From contig NZ_JAVHXT010000002.1 of the NCBI RefSeq assembly GCF_031119335.1, positions 328,617-392,616 of the forward strand: 64,000 bases of DNA. Direction: 5' to 3'. The position numbers and the translations under genes are program-made. Positions 1 to 9,279 of the stretch are shown here, piece by piece (positions within the stretch are counted from its first letter, which is position 1; each line of letters starts with the position of its first letter). This stretch comes from Pedobacter sp. Lineage in GTDB: Bacteria > Bacteroidota > Bacteroidia > Sphingobacteriales > Sphingobacteriaceae. The notes beneath the pieces were generated by a model that saw only the letters and a list, made by a program, of their open reading frames with translations, searched no databases and was not told the origin of the DNA.

Positions 1-796
1 TCAAGTCATCTCCATCCGAAAGCTCGCCCTGCTCTATCTCATCTTTAACGAAGTTTTGCGCTTCGTATTTAAAAATTTCCCAATTCCCAGCACTGTATTC
101 TAAAGCGGTTAAATTCTCTACCCAATCGCCACTATTCAGGTACAAAACCTCACCTTCATTCGCTAAAATATTTCTCTTTTCTGGCTGATGAATGTGCCCG
201 CAAACTACATACTGATAACCGTTTTCGATAGCCAATTCCGCAGCAGTTTCCTCAAAACTATTGATGAATTTAACGGCATCCTTAAACTTAGCTTTAATCT
301 TTTTAGAGAAACTCATTTTTTCCTTACCAAAAAAAGTAAGCATCGAATTTACCATGCTATTCAGTAAAATTAAGGTGTCGTAACCAATTGCGCCTAACTT
401 TGCCAACCATTTAGAATGCTGCATCGTTACGTCAAAAATATCACCATGAAAAAACCAAGCCTTTTTACCATCCAGTTCCATCACTAGTTTGTTTTGAAGG
501 TAAAAAGAGCCCAAGCTCATATCAGCAAACTTGCGCAAAAGCTCATCGTGGTTTCCCGTAAGGTAGTACACATTTACACCTTCTACTACAAACTTCATCA
601 GTTTTCGCAGAATTTTCATGTGCGTTTCTGGCCAATAGCGCTTACTAAACTGCCAAATATCAATAATATCACCGTTAAGGATCAGCGTTTTTGGCTTAAT
701 GCTTTTCAGGTATTTTAATAGCTCCTTTGCATGGCAGCCGTATGTACCCAAATGCACATCAGAAATCACCACAATTTCTACATTTCTCTTCTCCAT
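1..796 (-). CDS. Metallophosphatase, UDP-2,3-diacylglucosamine diphosphatase-like (C-terminus cut by window edge)
   Basis: Calcineurin-type metallophosphoesterase, read on the minus strand from ATG at 796; about 265 codons are visible and no stop is reached before the window edge. The dinuclear metal motifs occur in order: SDVHLG (D13, H15), NGDIID (D43), GNHDE (residues 81-85), HGD near residue 123 and CGHIH near residue 204. This order fits the LpxH/YbbF-like group, whose best-known member cleaves UDP-2,3-diacylglucosamine in lipid A synthesis. In Bacteroidota several paralogues share the fold, so the lipid A role is inferred. No signal peptide is seen, so it should be cytoplasmic. The protein ends in an acidic stretch (DEIEQGELSDGDDL). 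The 30-aa membrane ORF at 818-910 lies 21 bp upstream on the same strand. Confidence 0.85.
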   Translation of the reverse strand, partial: MEKRNVEIVVISDVHLGTYGCHAKELLKYLKSIKPKTLILNGDIIDIWQFSKRYWPETHMKILRKLMKFVVEGVNVYYLTGNHDELLRKFADMSLGSFYLQNKLVMELDGKKAWFFHGDIFDVTMQHSKWLAKLGAIGYDTLILLNSMVNSMLTFFGKEKMSFSKKIKAKFKDAVKFINSFEETAAELAIENGYQYVVCGHIHQPEKRNILANEGEVLYLNSGDWVENLTALEYSAGNWEIFKYEAQNFVKDEIEQGELSDGDDL

Positions 797-817
797 AAGC
801 TAATTTTGGTAGCGTTA

Positions 818-910
818 TTAATCTTCCTCTTCGCCAACGGTTAACTCGTACGGACTAAAGAAAAACGCTACAAAAAGAACCAGGCATACAATTAAAAACA
901 GTTCAAGCAT
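818..910 (-). CDS. Small membrane protein, 30 aa
   Basis: A short ORF with ATG at 910 and TAA at 818-820. The product begins MLELFLIVCLVLFVAFFF: one hydrophobic helix at residues 3-18, followed by an acidic tail ending GEEED. It lies 21 bp upstream of the metallophosphatase on the same strand, so the two may share a transcript. The layout (start, one clean transmembrane segment, charged tail) is typical of real small membrane proteins, but at this length chance cannot be excluded. I do not recognise the family. Confidence 0.45.
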   Translation of the reverse strand: MLELFLIVCLVLFVAFFFSPYELTVGEEED

Positions 911-1025
911 AGTATGATAATTAACTTTTACAAAAGTCTATACTGCTAATTAACTGATTGTTAAGGCATCGTTATTTTATTTAGATGTTTTTGAAAAGCA
1001 GTGTTAGTAGCTCTTTTGAAAGGGT

Positions 1026-1080
1026 AGTCCCGCTTTCCGTTCATGCCGATGAAAATCGGCATCCACTTCAATCGGGTTTA
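1026..1080 (-). repeat. Composite interspersed repeat, family A, copy 1 (short core)
   Basis: Read on the minus strand this has the family A flanks, AACCCGATTGAAGTGG on the left and GGAAAGCGGGACT on the right. They surround a perfect 8-bp stem, ATGCCGAT-GAAA-ATCGGCAT, at 1043-1062. Related copies lie at 24459-24622, 40405-40545, 52595-52687 and 53032-53203. It sits in the otherwise empty gap upstream of the acyltransferase. Confidence 0.7.
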
Positions 1081-1157
1081 TGTAACAACGTACGTACACA
1101 AAAACCTTGCTCAAACCAAGCAAAATGCTTATTCTTGAACTTTAACCCAAAACCAAA

Positions 1158-2240
1158 ATGAGCGAATTATCTGCCAACGCAGCATTTAAGAGTAAAGCAC
1201 ATTTCGAAATTTTAGATGGCTTACGTGGTGTTGCCGCAATGGCTGTGGTGGTATTTCACTTTATAGAAATGTACACGCCACATCCCGACGATTTAATTGC
1301 TCATGCTTATTTGGCGGTAGATTTTTTCTTTTGTTTGTCTGGGTTTGTAGTTGCTTATGCTTACGATGACAGGTTAACACAAATGGGCTTGAAAACCTTC
1401 TTCAAACAAAGATTAGTGAGGTTGCATCCGCTGGTAGTTTTGGGAACGATATTGGGGTTGCTCGGTTTTATCTTCGACCCATTCGGAAATCAAATAGAAG
1501 CGTACAGCACAGGAAAATTGACCTTGTTGTTTTTTGCATCAATCTTGATGATACCTTACCCAATTATTGCCGAACGAGCTTTTAATAATTTTGGTTTAAA
1601 TGCACCCGCTTGGACACTTTTTTGGGAATACGTAGCAAATATTGTATATGCATTAGTGTTGCATCGCCTTAAAAGAGTTTGGTTATTACTGTTGGCAATC
1701 GTAGCAGCAGCTATGCTTTTCTATGTTTCCAAATCAGCGGGAAATATAAGCGGAGGTTGGTCTAAAGATAATTTTTGGGATGGCGGTGTAAGAGTGGCTT
1801 TCTCGTTTTTAGCAGGTATGTGCGTATTCCGTTATCAGTTGATCATTAAAAATAAGCTAGGCTTTCCATTAGTAGCCGTGTTACTTGCATTGGCATTTTT
1901 TGTTCCATACCGAGATAGTTGGAATTGGATCACCGAACCCTTGTTGATTGTTGTTTACTTTCCGTTTTTGGTTGCCTTGGGAGCGGGAACGGTTTTAAAT
2001 CCGGCGCACCAGGGAATTTGCCGACTGTCGGGACAACTTTCGTACCCACTTTACATTACGCACTACTTTGTACTTTGGGCATTTGGCAACTACTACGCAC
2101 AGGCGCAACCCAACCATCAAACATTAGCTTGGGTAATTCCGTCATTAATTATAGGTCAAATTATTATCGCCTATTTAGCCATGAAATTTTACGATTTGCC
2201 AATTAGAAAGTGGTTGTCTCCGAAAAAAGAAGAAAACTAG
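1158..2240 (+). CDS. Acyltransferase 3 family membrane protein (OafA/YrhL-like)
   Basis: A 360-aa integral membrane protein of the acyltransferase 3 family, whose members transfer acetyl or other acyl groups to extracytoplasmic sugars. The family N-terminal signature is present: LDGLRGVAAMAVVVFH at about residues 20-35, with the H of VFHF, then FFCLSGFVVAY near residues 57-67. About ten hydrophobic helices follow, and 360 aa is normal for the family without the extra SGNH domain. The start is the ATG at 1158. The preceding 240 bp hold only a family A repeat, so it probably has its own promoter. The acceptor sugar cannot be told from sequence, and no glycan genes are adjacent. Confidence 0.88.
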   Translation: MSELSANAAFKSKAHFEILDGLRGVAAMAVVVFHFIEMYTPHPDDLIAHAYLAVDFFFCLSGFVVAYAYDDRLTQMGLKTFFKQRLVRLHPLVVLGTILGLLGFIFDPFGNQIEAYSTGKLTLLFFASILMIPYPIIAERAFNNFGLNAPAWTLFWEYVANIVYALVLHRLKRVWLLLLAIVAAAMLFYVSKSAGNISGGWSKDNFWDGGVRVAFSFLAGMCVFRYQLIIKNKLGFPLVAVLLALAFFVPYRDSWNWITEPLLIVVYFPFLVALGAGTVLNPAHQGICRLSGQLSYPLYITHYFVLWAFGNYYAQAQPNHQTLAWVIPSLIIGQIIIAYLAMKFYDLPIRKWLSPKKEEN

Positions 2241-2241
2241 A

Positions 2242-2502
2242 TTACTTTACTTCCTCGTAGTCTACAAATTCACCCAAATTATCGGCGTTGCCTCTTCGTT
2301 TTTCTTTTTTAGGCATGTGATCTATAGAAATAGTGCCTTCTGGACGACGCGGTCTTTGTTGTTGCTGCTGCTGTTGTTGAGCTTGCTGTTGCATGTTTCC
2401 AAAAGCATTTCTTATTACAGCAGGGAATATAAGCCTAATCAATAACCTGATTATCCAGAGTACAATTATTGTGATGAATATAAATTTTATCAGAAATCCC
2501 AT
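2242..2502 (-). CDS. DUF4834 family membrane protein
   Basis: An 86-aa protein of the DUF4834 type found in Bacteroidota; function unknown. I place the start at ATG 2502 (MGFLIKFIFITIIVLW) rather than 17 codons upstream, because the hydrophobic helix then begins at once. It has an N-terminal transmembrane helix (about residues 3-25), a glutamine-rich linker with eight consecutive Q, a basic stretch (RPRRP, KKEKRR) and an acidic end. It converges on the acyltransferase gene with one base between the two stops, so neither gene has room for a classical terminator. Confidence 0.7.
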   Translation of the reverse strand: MGFLIKFIFITIIVLWIIRLLIRLIFPAVIRNAFGNMQQQAQQQQQQQQRPRRPEGTISIDHMPKKEKRRGNADNLGEFVDYEEVK

Positions 2503-2668
2503 ATCAATACTGTTATTACAAATATAGACTTTGCCTCCAGTTATTTGTTTCAAGTAACGATTTTCATTGCAATTTCATTACAATTCTATTAGAAACTTAT
2601 GGATTTGTTACAAATTAGGCTTTCGTTTTCATCTGACAAACACATCCTAGCAAAAATCTTGCAATGGT

Positions 2669-2741
2669 CGTCCCTACGGGACTTTGTAATTGGTATCCTT
2701 TCAATTCCTACCATAAGGGCATCCCTACGGGATTTTGAATT
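2669..2741. repeat. Pair of TCCCTACGGGA hairpins
   Basis: Two small palindromes, GTCCCTACGGGAC at about 2672-2684 and ATCCCTACGGGAT at about 2729-2741, are separated by the partly palindromic AATTGGTATCCTTTCAATT. They lie between the DUF4834 start and the YwbE stop. Similar hairpins are common dispersed repeats in Bacteroidota; a function is not known to me. Confidence 0.55.
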
Positions 2742-2765
2742 GCAAATAAATTCTTACTGTATGCT

Positions 2766-2990
2766 TCACCCTTCCTCAACAATTTCGCAAACCCTACCAA
2801 TTTGCCCATCTTCTAAACGTACTTTTATTCCTCTGGAATGGAAAGCCGAAGAGGTTAGTAATTTTTCTACCACACCGTAAGTTACGTTTCCATTTCGCTG
2901 ATCTTTCTTTAAAATAATCCCCACTTCTAAACCTGGGTAAATTTCGTTTCTGTTTTGTCCTTGCACAATTGTAATTATATTTTGGTTCAA
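2766..2990 (-). CDS. YwbE family protein
   Basis: A 74-aa protein matching the YwbE family (DUF2196). Nearly the whole length is the conserved core: GQNRNEIYPGLEVGIILKKD near residues 11-30, then HSRGIKVRLEDGQIGRVCEI near residues 52-70. The family is widespread and its biochemical role is unknown. The start is ATG 2990 and the length is normal. An 80-bp gap separates it from the divergent RDD gene. A plus-strand ORF at 2599-2880 overlaps it but has no recognisable content and was rejected. Confidence 0.85.
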   Translation of the reverse strand: MNQNIITIVQGQNRNEIYPGLEVGIILKKDQRNGNVTYGVVEKLLTSSAFHSRGIKVRLEDGQIGRVCEIVEEG

Positions 2991-3069
2991 AACTACCTAT
3001 AATACAGTTGTTTTCTTAAATTTATATTCGAACAACTATTTTATTCATCTAAATAATCTTTAAAAATTA

Positions 3070-3936
3070 ATGCTCAAGTCAATACCAAAAATAAAAATAT
3101 TAGCTTTTATACTATCTTCTTTGCTTATTTATTCCATATTTTCATACATTAAGTTTGAACTGAAGTATAATAGCAGTTCTCCATTTTTCCCTCGGCCATT
3201 AGAGAATTATATCCAGCCACTTACGCTAATAATTTATCTAATAGGAATCGTGCAATTGTTTGTTAGTAAGTTTAAAAAAAGTACCGTTTTAAAAATCTAT
3301 CTACAATACTTCGTCATCACATATTTAGTATTGTTGCCTTTTAATATCTATTGGAACTTTTTCTCTCCAAATAAGCCCATTGGGATGATAAACCCATTTT
3401 TTATTGTTCTTAATTATGTTTTGTTTGCTTTTAAAGGCTATGTGCTATATATTCTTCAAAAAGATGCTACTCCCCTATTAGATCAGCAAGATAATGGTGA
3501 TGTTGTTTTTAGACCAGTTAATAGGTGGAATAGATTATTTCATCACTTATTTGATGTAGCCTTTTATTTCTCAGCTATTTATTCGACCTCTAGCACCTAT
3601 AGGTATTTACTATTTAACACTAATTTTTTAGATATTCCATTTCTCGCATCATTAATAAGAGCTTCTAATACCTTAACCGGCGCATCTATTATAGTTTCAT
3701 TTTTTACACTTTTCTATTATCTAGTTTTGGAAGTAGTTTTCAATATCACCATTGGCAAAACTATACTCGGCAACATCATTGTTAACGATGAAGGTGCTCG
3801 CCCGTCTATCGCTCAAAGATTTGGCAGAACATTTTGCAGGCTTATCCCATTCAATGCTTTATCATTTTTATTTAATCAAAGAGGTTGGCACGACAGCATT
3901 ACGAATACCTACGTCGTCAAAGCCGAGAAACGCTAA
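3070..3936 (+). CDS. RDD family membrane protein
   Basis: A 288-aa membrane protein. The N-terminal half has four or so predicted helices and no recognised domain. The C-terminal half, from about residue 155 (RWNRLFHHLFDVAFYFSAIY), fits the RDD domain: an R..D pair in the first helix, then NITIGKTILGNIIVNDEGAR near residues 225-245 and a final positively charged helix ending GWHDSITNTYVV. RDD proteins are thought to be transporters or membrane modulators; the substrate here is unknown. The gene is visibly richer in A+T than the flanking uvrB, a hint of separate origin or relaxed selection. It converges on uvrB with about 55 bp between stops. Confidence 0.75.
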   Translation: MLKSIPKIKILAFILSSLLIYSIFSYIKFELKYNSSSPFFPRPLENYIQPLTLIIYLIGIVQLFVSKFKKSTVLKIYLQYFVITYLVLLPFNIYWNFFSPNKPIGMINPFFIVLNYVLFAFKGYVLYILQKDATPLLDQQDNGDVVFRPVNRWNRLFHHLFDVAFYFSAIYSTSSTYRYLLFNTNFLDIPFLASLIRASNTLTGASIIVSFFTLFYYLVLEVVFNITIGKTILGNIIVNDEGARPSIAQRFGRTFCRLIPFNALSFLFNQRGWHDSITNTYVVKAEKR

Positions 3937-3991
3937 AAAAATATATGCAAAAACCATTTAGACTAAAGTTTCGAAATCCACAGTAGGTATT

Positions 3992-6031
3992 CTACTTTCC
4001 AAACCTTTCTTCAAATACTTTCTCCAAAGCAAACATCTCATCACGTAAACGGGCGGCCAATAAGAAATCCATTTCTTTAGCTGCCTTTTGCATTTCTTTA
4101 CGAGATTTATCTAATGCTTTTTGTAGCTCTGGTTTGGTCATGTATTGCACTACTGGATCTGCAGCGATGCTCACTTCGTCTACTTCTACGTAAGCTTTTG
4201 CTCTGGCTTTCTGTTTTTCAGAAACTTCCAACACAGAGGTCTGCTCCATAATTTCTTCTTTAGATTTACCGACAGTCTTTGGTGTAATGCCATGTTCTAA
4301 GTTGTAAGCAATTTGCTTTTCCCGGCGTCGGTTGGTTTCGCTAATGGTACGCTCCATCGATTCGGTGATATCATCGGCGTACATAATTACCCGACCTCTA
4401 TCATTACGAGCTGCACGACCAATGGTTTGGATCAATGCTCTATCCGAACGCAAGAAACCTTCCTTATCTGCATCTAAAATAGCTACGAAACTTACCTCTG
4501 GCAAATCTAGACCTTCACGCAGCAAGTTAATACCAATCAGCACATCAAACTCGCCCAAACGTAAGCCACGTAATATCTCCACACGTTCTAAAGTTTTCAC
4601 CTCAGAGTGGATGTAACGACATTTTATGTTCAGCCTATCCATGTATTTGGTCAGTTCTTCTGCCATGCGTTTGGTTAGCGTGGTTACCAACACACGGTCG
4701 CCTTGTTTAATGGTTTTATCAATTTCGTCCAATAAATCATCTACTTGGTTTATCGCAGGGCGGATTTCGATTAAGGGGTCTAACAAACCCGTTGGTCTAA
4801 TTACCTGTTCTACTACCACTCCATCAGACTTTTGCAGCTCGTAATCGGCTGGCGTAGCACTTACATAGATAGTTTGCGGTGCTAAACGTTCAAACTCTTC
4901 AAAGTTAAGCGGGCGGTTATCCAGCGCCGATGGCAAACGGAAGCCATATTCTACCAACGATAATTTACGTGACCTATCGCCGCCGTACATTGCCCTAATT
5001 TGCGGCACCGTTACATGGCTTTCATCAATCACCATCAGGTAATCATCTGGAAAATAATCTAACAAACAGAAGGGGCGCATACCTGGCGAGCGGCCATCGA
5101 AGAAACGGGAGTAGTTCTCAATTCCTGAGCAATAACCCAATTCTTTCATCATCTCGATATCGAAATTGACACGTTCTTCCAAACGTTTGGCTTCGAGATT
5201 TAAACCATCACCTAAAAGTTGGTTTTTACGCACTTCCAATTCCTCTTGTATGCCCCAAATTGATTGGTTAAACCTTTCTTTTGGTGTAACGAAAAGGTTG
5301 GCTGGGTAAATGGCAATATCCTCTAATTTCTCTATGGTTTTTCCCGTAACCGGATCAATAGCTGATAATTCTTCGATATCATCTCCAAAAAATGAAATAC
5401 GATAAGCATGGTCCATGTAAGCTGGATAAATATCTACTGTATCGCCTTTTACACGGAAAGTTCCACGCTTAAAATCATTAATGGTACGGGCGTATAAAAT
5501 TTCCACCAGGTGGTGTAAAAAAGCATTTCTACTTACCCTTGTACCTACACCAAAACGGTATACGGATTTAGAAAAATCTTCTGGGTTTCCCATACCGTAA
5601 ATGCAGGAAATAGAAGAAACAATGATTACATCCCGACGACCTGAAATCAAAGAAGACGTAGAACGCAAACGCAGTTTCTCTATCTCTTCATTGATTTGTA
5701 AATCCTTTTCGATATAGGTATTCGTTGTAGGCATGTAAGCCTCTGGCTGATAATAATCGTAGTAAGAAACGAAGTAGTTCACCGCATTTTCTGGAAAAAA
5801 CTGTTTCATTTCGCCATATAACTGTGCTGCCAAAGTTTTGTTATGACTAAGGATTAGCGTTGGCTTTTGCGTTTGCTCAATTACGTTTGCGATGGTAAAT
5901 GTTTTACCCGAACCAGTTACACCTAACAAGGTTTGGTAATGCTCGGCAGCATTTACTCCTTCTACCAATTGTTTTATCGCCCCCGGCTGATCGCCAGTTG
6001 GTTTATATTCAGAGATGAGTTTGAACTTCAT
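3992..6031 (-). CDS. uvrB: Excinuclease ABC subunit B
   Basis: UvrB, the damage-verifying helicase-like subunit of nucleotide excision repair. It is loaded by UvrA, opens DNA around the lesion and recruits UvrC. The 679-aa length is normal. Visible parts: Walker A GVTGSGKT at residues 37-44; the beta-hairpin region with its tyrosines, [14 protein letters not shown] near residues 88-101; DEAD-like box VIDESH; helicase motif [11 protein letters not shown]; and a C-terminal UVR motif ([15 protein letters not shown] near residues 647-661), which binds UvrC. The start is ATG 6031. It stands alone; the nearest upstream sequence is a palindromic repeat and the terminator of the M1 peptidase gene. 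Confidence 0.98.
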   Translation of the reverse strand: MKFKLISEYKPTGDQPGAIKQLVEGVNAAEHYQTLLGVTGSGKTFTIANVIEQTQKPTLILSHNKTLAAQLYGEMKQFFPENAVNYFVSYYDYYQPEAYMPTTNTYIEKDLQINEEIEKLRLRSTSSLISGRRDVIIVSSISCIYGMGNPEDFSKSVYRFGVGTRVSRNAFLHHLVEILYARTINDFKRGTFRVKGDTVDIYPAYMDHAYRISFFGDDIEELSAIDPVTGKTIEKLEDIAIYPANLFVTPKERFNQSIWGIQEELEVRKNQLLGDGLNLEAKRLEERVNFDIEMMKELGYCSGIENYSRFFDGRSPGMRPFCLLDYFPDDYLMVIDESHVTVPQIRAMYGGDRSRKLSLVEYGFRLPSALDNRPLNFEEFERLAPQTIYVSATPADYELQKSDGVVVEQVIRPTGLLDPLIEIRPAINQVDDLLDEIDKTIKQGDRVLVTTLTKRMAEELTKYMDRLNIKCRYIHSEVKTLERVEILRGLRLGEFDVLIGINLLREGLDLPEVSFVAILDADKEGFLRSDRALIQTIGRAARNDRGRVIMYADDITESMERTISETNRRREKQIAYNLEHGITPKTVGKSKEEIMEQTSVLEVSEKQKARAKAYVEVDEVSIAADPVVQYMTKPELQKALDKSRKEMQKAAKEMDFLLAARLRDEMFALEKVFEERFGK

Positions 6032-6078
6032 TATTACAAAGATACGGTTTAGGGATTATACGTTGCTATGAATCTGGT

Positions 6079-6157
6079 CGTCATTGCGAGGCACGAAGCA
6101 TTCTGTTATGAAATGACAACATACCGCTTTAAGATTGCTTCGTGCCTCGCAATGACG
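6079..6157. repeat. Palindromic repeat, family B (TCATTGCGAGG type), copy 1
   Basis: Inverted repeat with perfect 22-bp arms (6079-6100 and 6136-6157) beginning CGTCATTGCGAGGCACGAAG, with about 35 bp between them. Other copies lie at 30576-30662 and 37366-37461. It sits in the gap between uvrB and the M1 peptidase gene. RNA from either strand could form a long hairpin. Confidence 0.85.
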
Positions 6158-6189
6158 AATACTAAACAGCTACCGCAATAAAAAGTTAC

Positions 6190-6216
6190 AAAAAAGCCCC
6201 GATAAAATCGAGGCCT
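6190..6216 (-). terminator. Rho-independent terminator of the M1 peptidase gene
   Basis: On the minus strand GCCTCGAT-TTT-ATCGGGGC is followed by TTTTTTG. It is placed 22 bp past the stop codon at 6239 and fits an intrinsic terminator for the M1 peptidase transcript. Confidence 0.75.
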
Positions 6217-6238
6217 TCGGGTATTTATCCGAGAATTA

Positions 6239-8608
6239 TTATTTGCTTTTTTTCACTTCTAACTGCATTGGGTTGACGCCTTCAGACTGCCCCCTGCCAG
6301 CTGCAGATTTTGAAGCCTTAAACATCTGGAATTTAGATGGCGCAGCTTCTACCGCTCCCCAAGTGTTGTTACTTTCGTTGATATCAGCAGTTTCGCGGAA
6401 AGGGTCTACTTTAATGGCCGCCACTTCTTTATCTAGCGCATAAAATTTAGAAGTTTTCACTTCGTTCAGTCTCCATATTTGTGCCGGTATTCTATCCACC
6501 ATTTTAGTACCATCTTTAAAAGTGAACTCTACAATAATTGGCATCACCAAACCGCCTTTGTTACTAAAGTTCAGTTCATAAAAATGTTTGTTGGCATATT
6601 TAGATTTTTCTTCGCTGGTAAACTCTTCCAAAGGCAATCTTACCTCTTTTGTTTTTACTTTACTGCTGTCTATTTGCACCAAACCTCTCGCATATTTCCA
6701 GTAAAAATCACGAGCTTCCAAATCTTGATCTGTATAGAACTTAATGCGCTTATCTTCCCTATTTCTTTGTTTGCTGATATCGTCATCTGTTAAGATAGGT
6801 TTATCTACCGTTTGCTTCTGCTTCATCGTTTTTGCAGGCTTCGGGAAATCGGCTTTGGCATATTTCACTTCATCCAAAGAGATATCGCAAGCATCGGTGC
6901 TGTAGAACCAACCTCTCCAAAACCAATCTAAATCTTCTCCACTAGCATCTTCCATTGTTCTAAAGAAATCGGCTGGTGTTGGATGTTTAAACGCCCATCT
7001 TTTTGAATATTCCTTGAAAGCATAGTCGAAAAGTTCGCGGCCCATAATAGTTTCCCGAAGAATGTTTAAGCCCGTAGCAGGTTTTGCATAAGCATTAGGA
7101 CCAAACTGCACAATATTTTCAGAGTTGGACATGATAGGTTCCAACTGATCTTTTGGCAACTGCATATAAGGCACAATGGCATGAGCTGGCCCACGTTTGC
7201 TAGGAAATTTATCGTCCCAAGATGATTCGGTTAAGAACTGCGTAAACGTATTCAAACCTTCGTCCATCCAAGACCACTGGCGCTCATCGCTATTGATGAT
7301 CATTGGGAAGAAATTATGGCCCACTTCGTGAATGACCACACCAATCATCCCGTTTTTCACGGTTTCACTATAGGTTCCGTCTTCGTTAGTTCTGCCGTAG
7401 TTGAAACAAATCATTGGATATTCCATTCCGTTTGCAGCCTCAATACTTTGCGCTACTGGATATGGATAAGGAATAGTGAAATCTGAATAGGTTTTGATGC
7501 TATGCGCAACTACCCTTGTAGAATACCTGCCGTACAAATTGTAAGCCTCTTTGCCGTAGAAGCTCATACAAAGCACGTCTTTATCTGCCACTTTTTGGTT
7601 CATGGCATCCCAAATGTACTTACGTGATGAAGTCCAAGCGAAATCCCTCACATCTTTAGCGTGGAAAACCCAAGTTTTTTTGGCCGTCGATTTTTTGGTT
7701 TCGGCAGCTTTAGCTTCTGCTAAGGTTACTATTTCTATCGGAGCTTTAGCCGTTTTAGCAGTATTAAATCGCGATAGTTGCGTTGGGGTTAGTACTTGTG
7801 CATAGTTTTGGCACTCGCCTGTAGAACCTACCATGTGGTCTGCTGGCACGGTCATTTGTACTTTAAAATCACCGAAGGTTAGCGCAAACTCGCCCCTGCC
7901 TGTAAATTGTTGGTTTTGCCAACCTTGAAAATCACTGTAAACGCAAAGACGTGGATACCATTGCGCCATCGTGAACAAGTAATTTCCATCATTTGGGAAA
8001 TATTCGTAACCACCTCTACCACCTTTCGCAATCCGATCTACAATTTTGTAATTCCAATCGATATTGAAAACGAATTTATCTCCAGATTTTAAAACAGGTG
8101 TTTCTATACGCATCATTGTTTTATTGATGGTATATTTTAGATTTTTACCTTGCGCATCTGTAATTTTCAGAATATTAAAACCAAAACCATTGTCTGCATT
8201 AGAAAGTGAAAAGTTTTCTACTTGGACGTCTGTAGCTCTATCTGGCATTTTAGAAGACACTTGATAGTTGGCATTTTTGAGGTTGCTATGCTGATTTTCA
8301 TCGAGCTGGATCCAAAGGTAAGTCAAAGGATCTGGCGAATTGTTATAATAGGTGATGGTTTCGCTACCTTTTAAGGTTTGCGTGTTTTCATCCAATTCGC
8401 ATTTGATATCGTAATCTGCACGTTGTTGCCAATACTTTACCCCTGGTGCGCCACTAGCGGTACGCTGTTCGTTTGGTGTAGGTAATATAGTGCCCAATTG
8501 CTCGAACTTATTACCATGGTTGCTACCCGGATTGTTTTGGATATTTTGTGCCAATGCCGATGAAGCAAGTAATGTAGCACTTAAACAGAAACCGTAAAAT
8601 CTTTTCAT
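6239..8608 (-). CDS. M1 family metallopeptidase, exported
   Basis: A 789-aa zinc aminopeptidase-like protein with an N-terminal signal peptide (cleavage near SALAQN, residue 20). The M1 zinc site is complete: HEVGH at residues 427-431 and the third ligand E450 in MDEGLN, exactly 18 residues after the second histidine. The canonical exopeptidase motif GAMEN is replaced by NGMEYP, as in Bacteroidota-type M1 proteins, so true aminopeptidase activity is likely but not certain. It should act in the periplasm or on the surface. It lies 10 bp after the HupE-like gene and probably shares its transcript; a terminator follows at 6190-6216. Confidence 0.88.
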   Translation of the reverse strand: MKRFYGFCLSATLLASSALAQNIQNNPGSNHGNKFEQLGTILPTPNEQRTASGAPGVKYWQQRADYDIKCELDENTQTLKGSETITYYNNSPDPLTYLWIQLDENQHSNLKNANYQVSSKMPDRATDVQVENFSLSNADNGFGFNILKITDAQGKNLKYTINKTMMRIETPVLKSGDKFVFNIDWNYKIVDRIAKGGRGGYEYFPNDGNYLFTMAQWYPRLCVYSDFQGWQNQQFTGRGEFALTFGDFKVQMTVPADHMVGSTGECQNYAQVLTPTQLSRFNTAKTAKAPIEIVTLAEAKAAETKKSTAKKTWVFHAKDVRDFAWTSSRKYIWDAMNQKVADKDVLCMSFYGKEAYNLYGRYSTRVVAHSIKTYSDFTIPYPYPVAQSIEAANGMEYPMICFNYGRTNEDGTYSETVKNGMIGVVIHEVGHNFFPMIINSDERQWSWMDEGLNTFTQFLTESSWDDKFPSKRGPAHAIVPYMQLPKDQLEPIMSNSENIVQFGPNAYAKPATGLNILRETIMGRELFDYAFKEYSKRWAFKHPTPADFFRTMEDASGEDLDWFWRGWFYSTDACDISLDEVKYAKADFPKPAKTMKQKQTVDKPILTDDDISKQRNREDKRIKFYTDQDLEARDFYWKYARGLVQIDSSKVKTKEVRLPLEEFTSEEKSKYANKHFYELNFSNKGGLVMPIIVEFTFKDGTKMVDRIPAQIWRLNEVKTSKFYALDKEVAAIKVDPFRETADINESNNTWGAVEAAPSKFQMFKASKSAAGRGQSEGVNPMQLEVKKSK

Positions 8609-8618
8609 TTGATACTTA

Positions 8619-9203
8619 TTAAAAAGGTATGCGCTGCAAAGCCATTTGTAAAGCTAATGCAAAAACTGCGGATGATAAAAATATGATCCAATCTCTTTGC
8701 CTCACTTTGAAGAAATAAAGCAAAATTCCCGATATCAACATTGTTAAAGCAACAAAAACAATTTGCCCTACTTCTAAGCCCAAATTGAAGCCAAACAAAC
8801 CCCAGCCTATAGATTGGTCTTTTGCCAGCATCATACGGACCGAATTTGCAAAGCCCATTCCGTGGATTAAGCCAAAAAACAGTGCTAAATAATAATTAAT
8901 TTGTACTCCTTTTTGCCTCTTCCCATTTTTAAATAAATTGGCTATAGCAGTGATAAAAATAGTGCAGGGAATTAAAAATTCTACCCATTTACTATCGAAA
9001 CGGATGATATCTAAAGCACTCAATGCCAAAGTAGCGGAGTGACCAATCGTAAAAGCCGTTACCAATATCAAAATTTGTTTGATCTGTTTGGTAGTGTAAA
9101 CGGCTACTAATGCCAAAATGAAGAGTTGGTGATCTAAGGCATCTAAACTTACAATATGCGACCAACCTAACTCAAAATAGAATAAGAAATCGGAAAAGGA
9201 CAT
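8619..9203 (-). CDS. HupE/UreJ family membrane protein
   Basis: A 194-aa membrane protein with about six helices, resembling HupE/UreJ proteins, which are linked to nickel or cobalt handling. The family features are histidines in the membrane: GWSHIVSLDALDHQLF near residues 13-28, TAFTIGHSATLA near residues 49-60 and GLIHGMGFA near residues 111-119. It is followed after 10 bp by the M1 peptidase and is divergent from the DUF6702 gene, with a 76-bp shared upstream region. This trio recurs in Bacteroidota, so a common process is likely, but no nickel enzyme is nearby and metal transport is not established. Confidence 0.75.
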   Translation of the reverse strand: MSFSDFLFYFELGWSHIVSLDALDHQLFILALVAVYTTKQIKQILILVTAFTIGHSATLALSALDIIRFDSKWVEFLIPCTIFITAIANLFKNGKRQKGVQINYYLALFFGLIHGMGFANSVRMMLAKDQSIGWGLFGFNLGLEVGQIVFVALTMLISGILLYFFKVRQRDWIIFLSSAVFALALQMALQRIPF

Positions 9204-9279
9204 ATCGAAGTTAATTTTAGCGGTGAATTTTACTCTAAGTTAGGTTCTTTCTGTTACTTTTAAGGTTTAGATAATAAAA

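Noticed and set aside
494..718. Plus-strand ORF of 74 codons
   Set aside because: It is antisense to the metallophosphatase, whose motifs are complete.
2599..2880. Plus-strand ORF of 93 codons
   Set aside because: It overlaps the YwbE gene on the other strand and passes through two TCCCTACGGGA repeats; the product has no recognisable pattern.
6479..6793. Plus-strand ORF of 104 codons
   Set aside because: It is antisense to the M1 peptidase gene and has no domain pattern.
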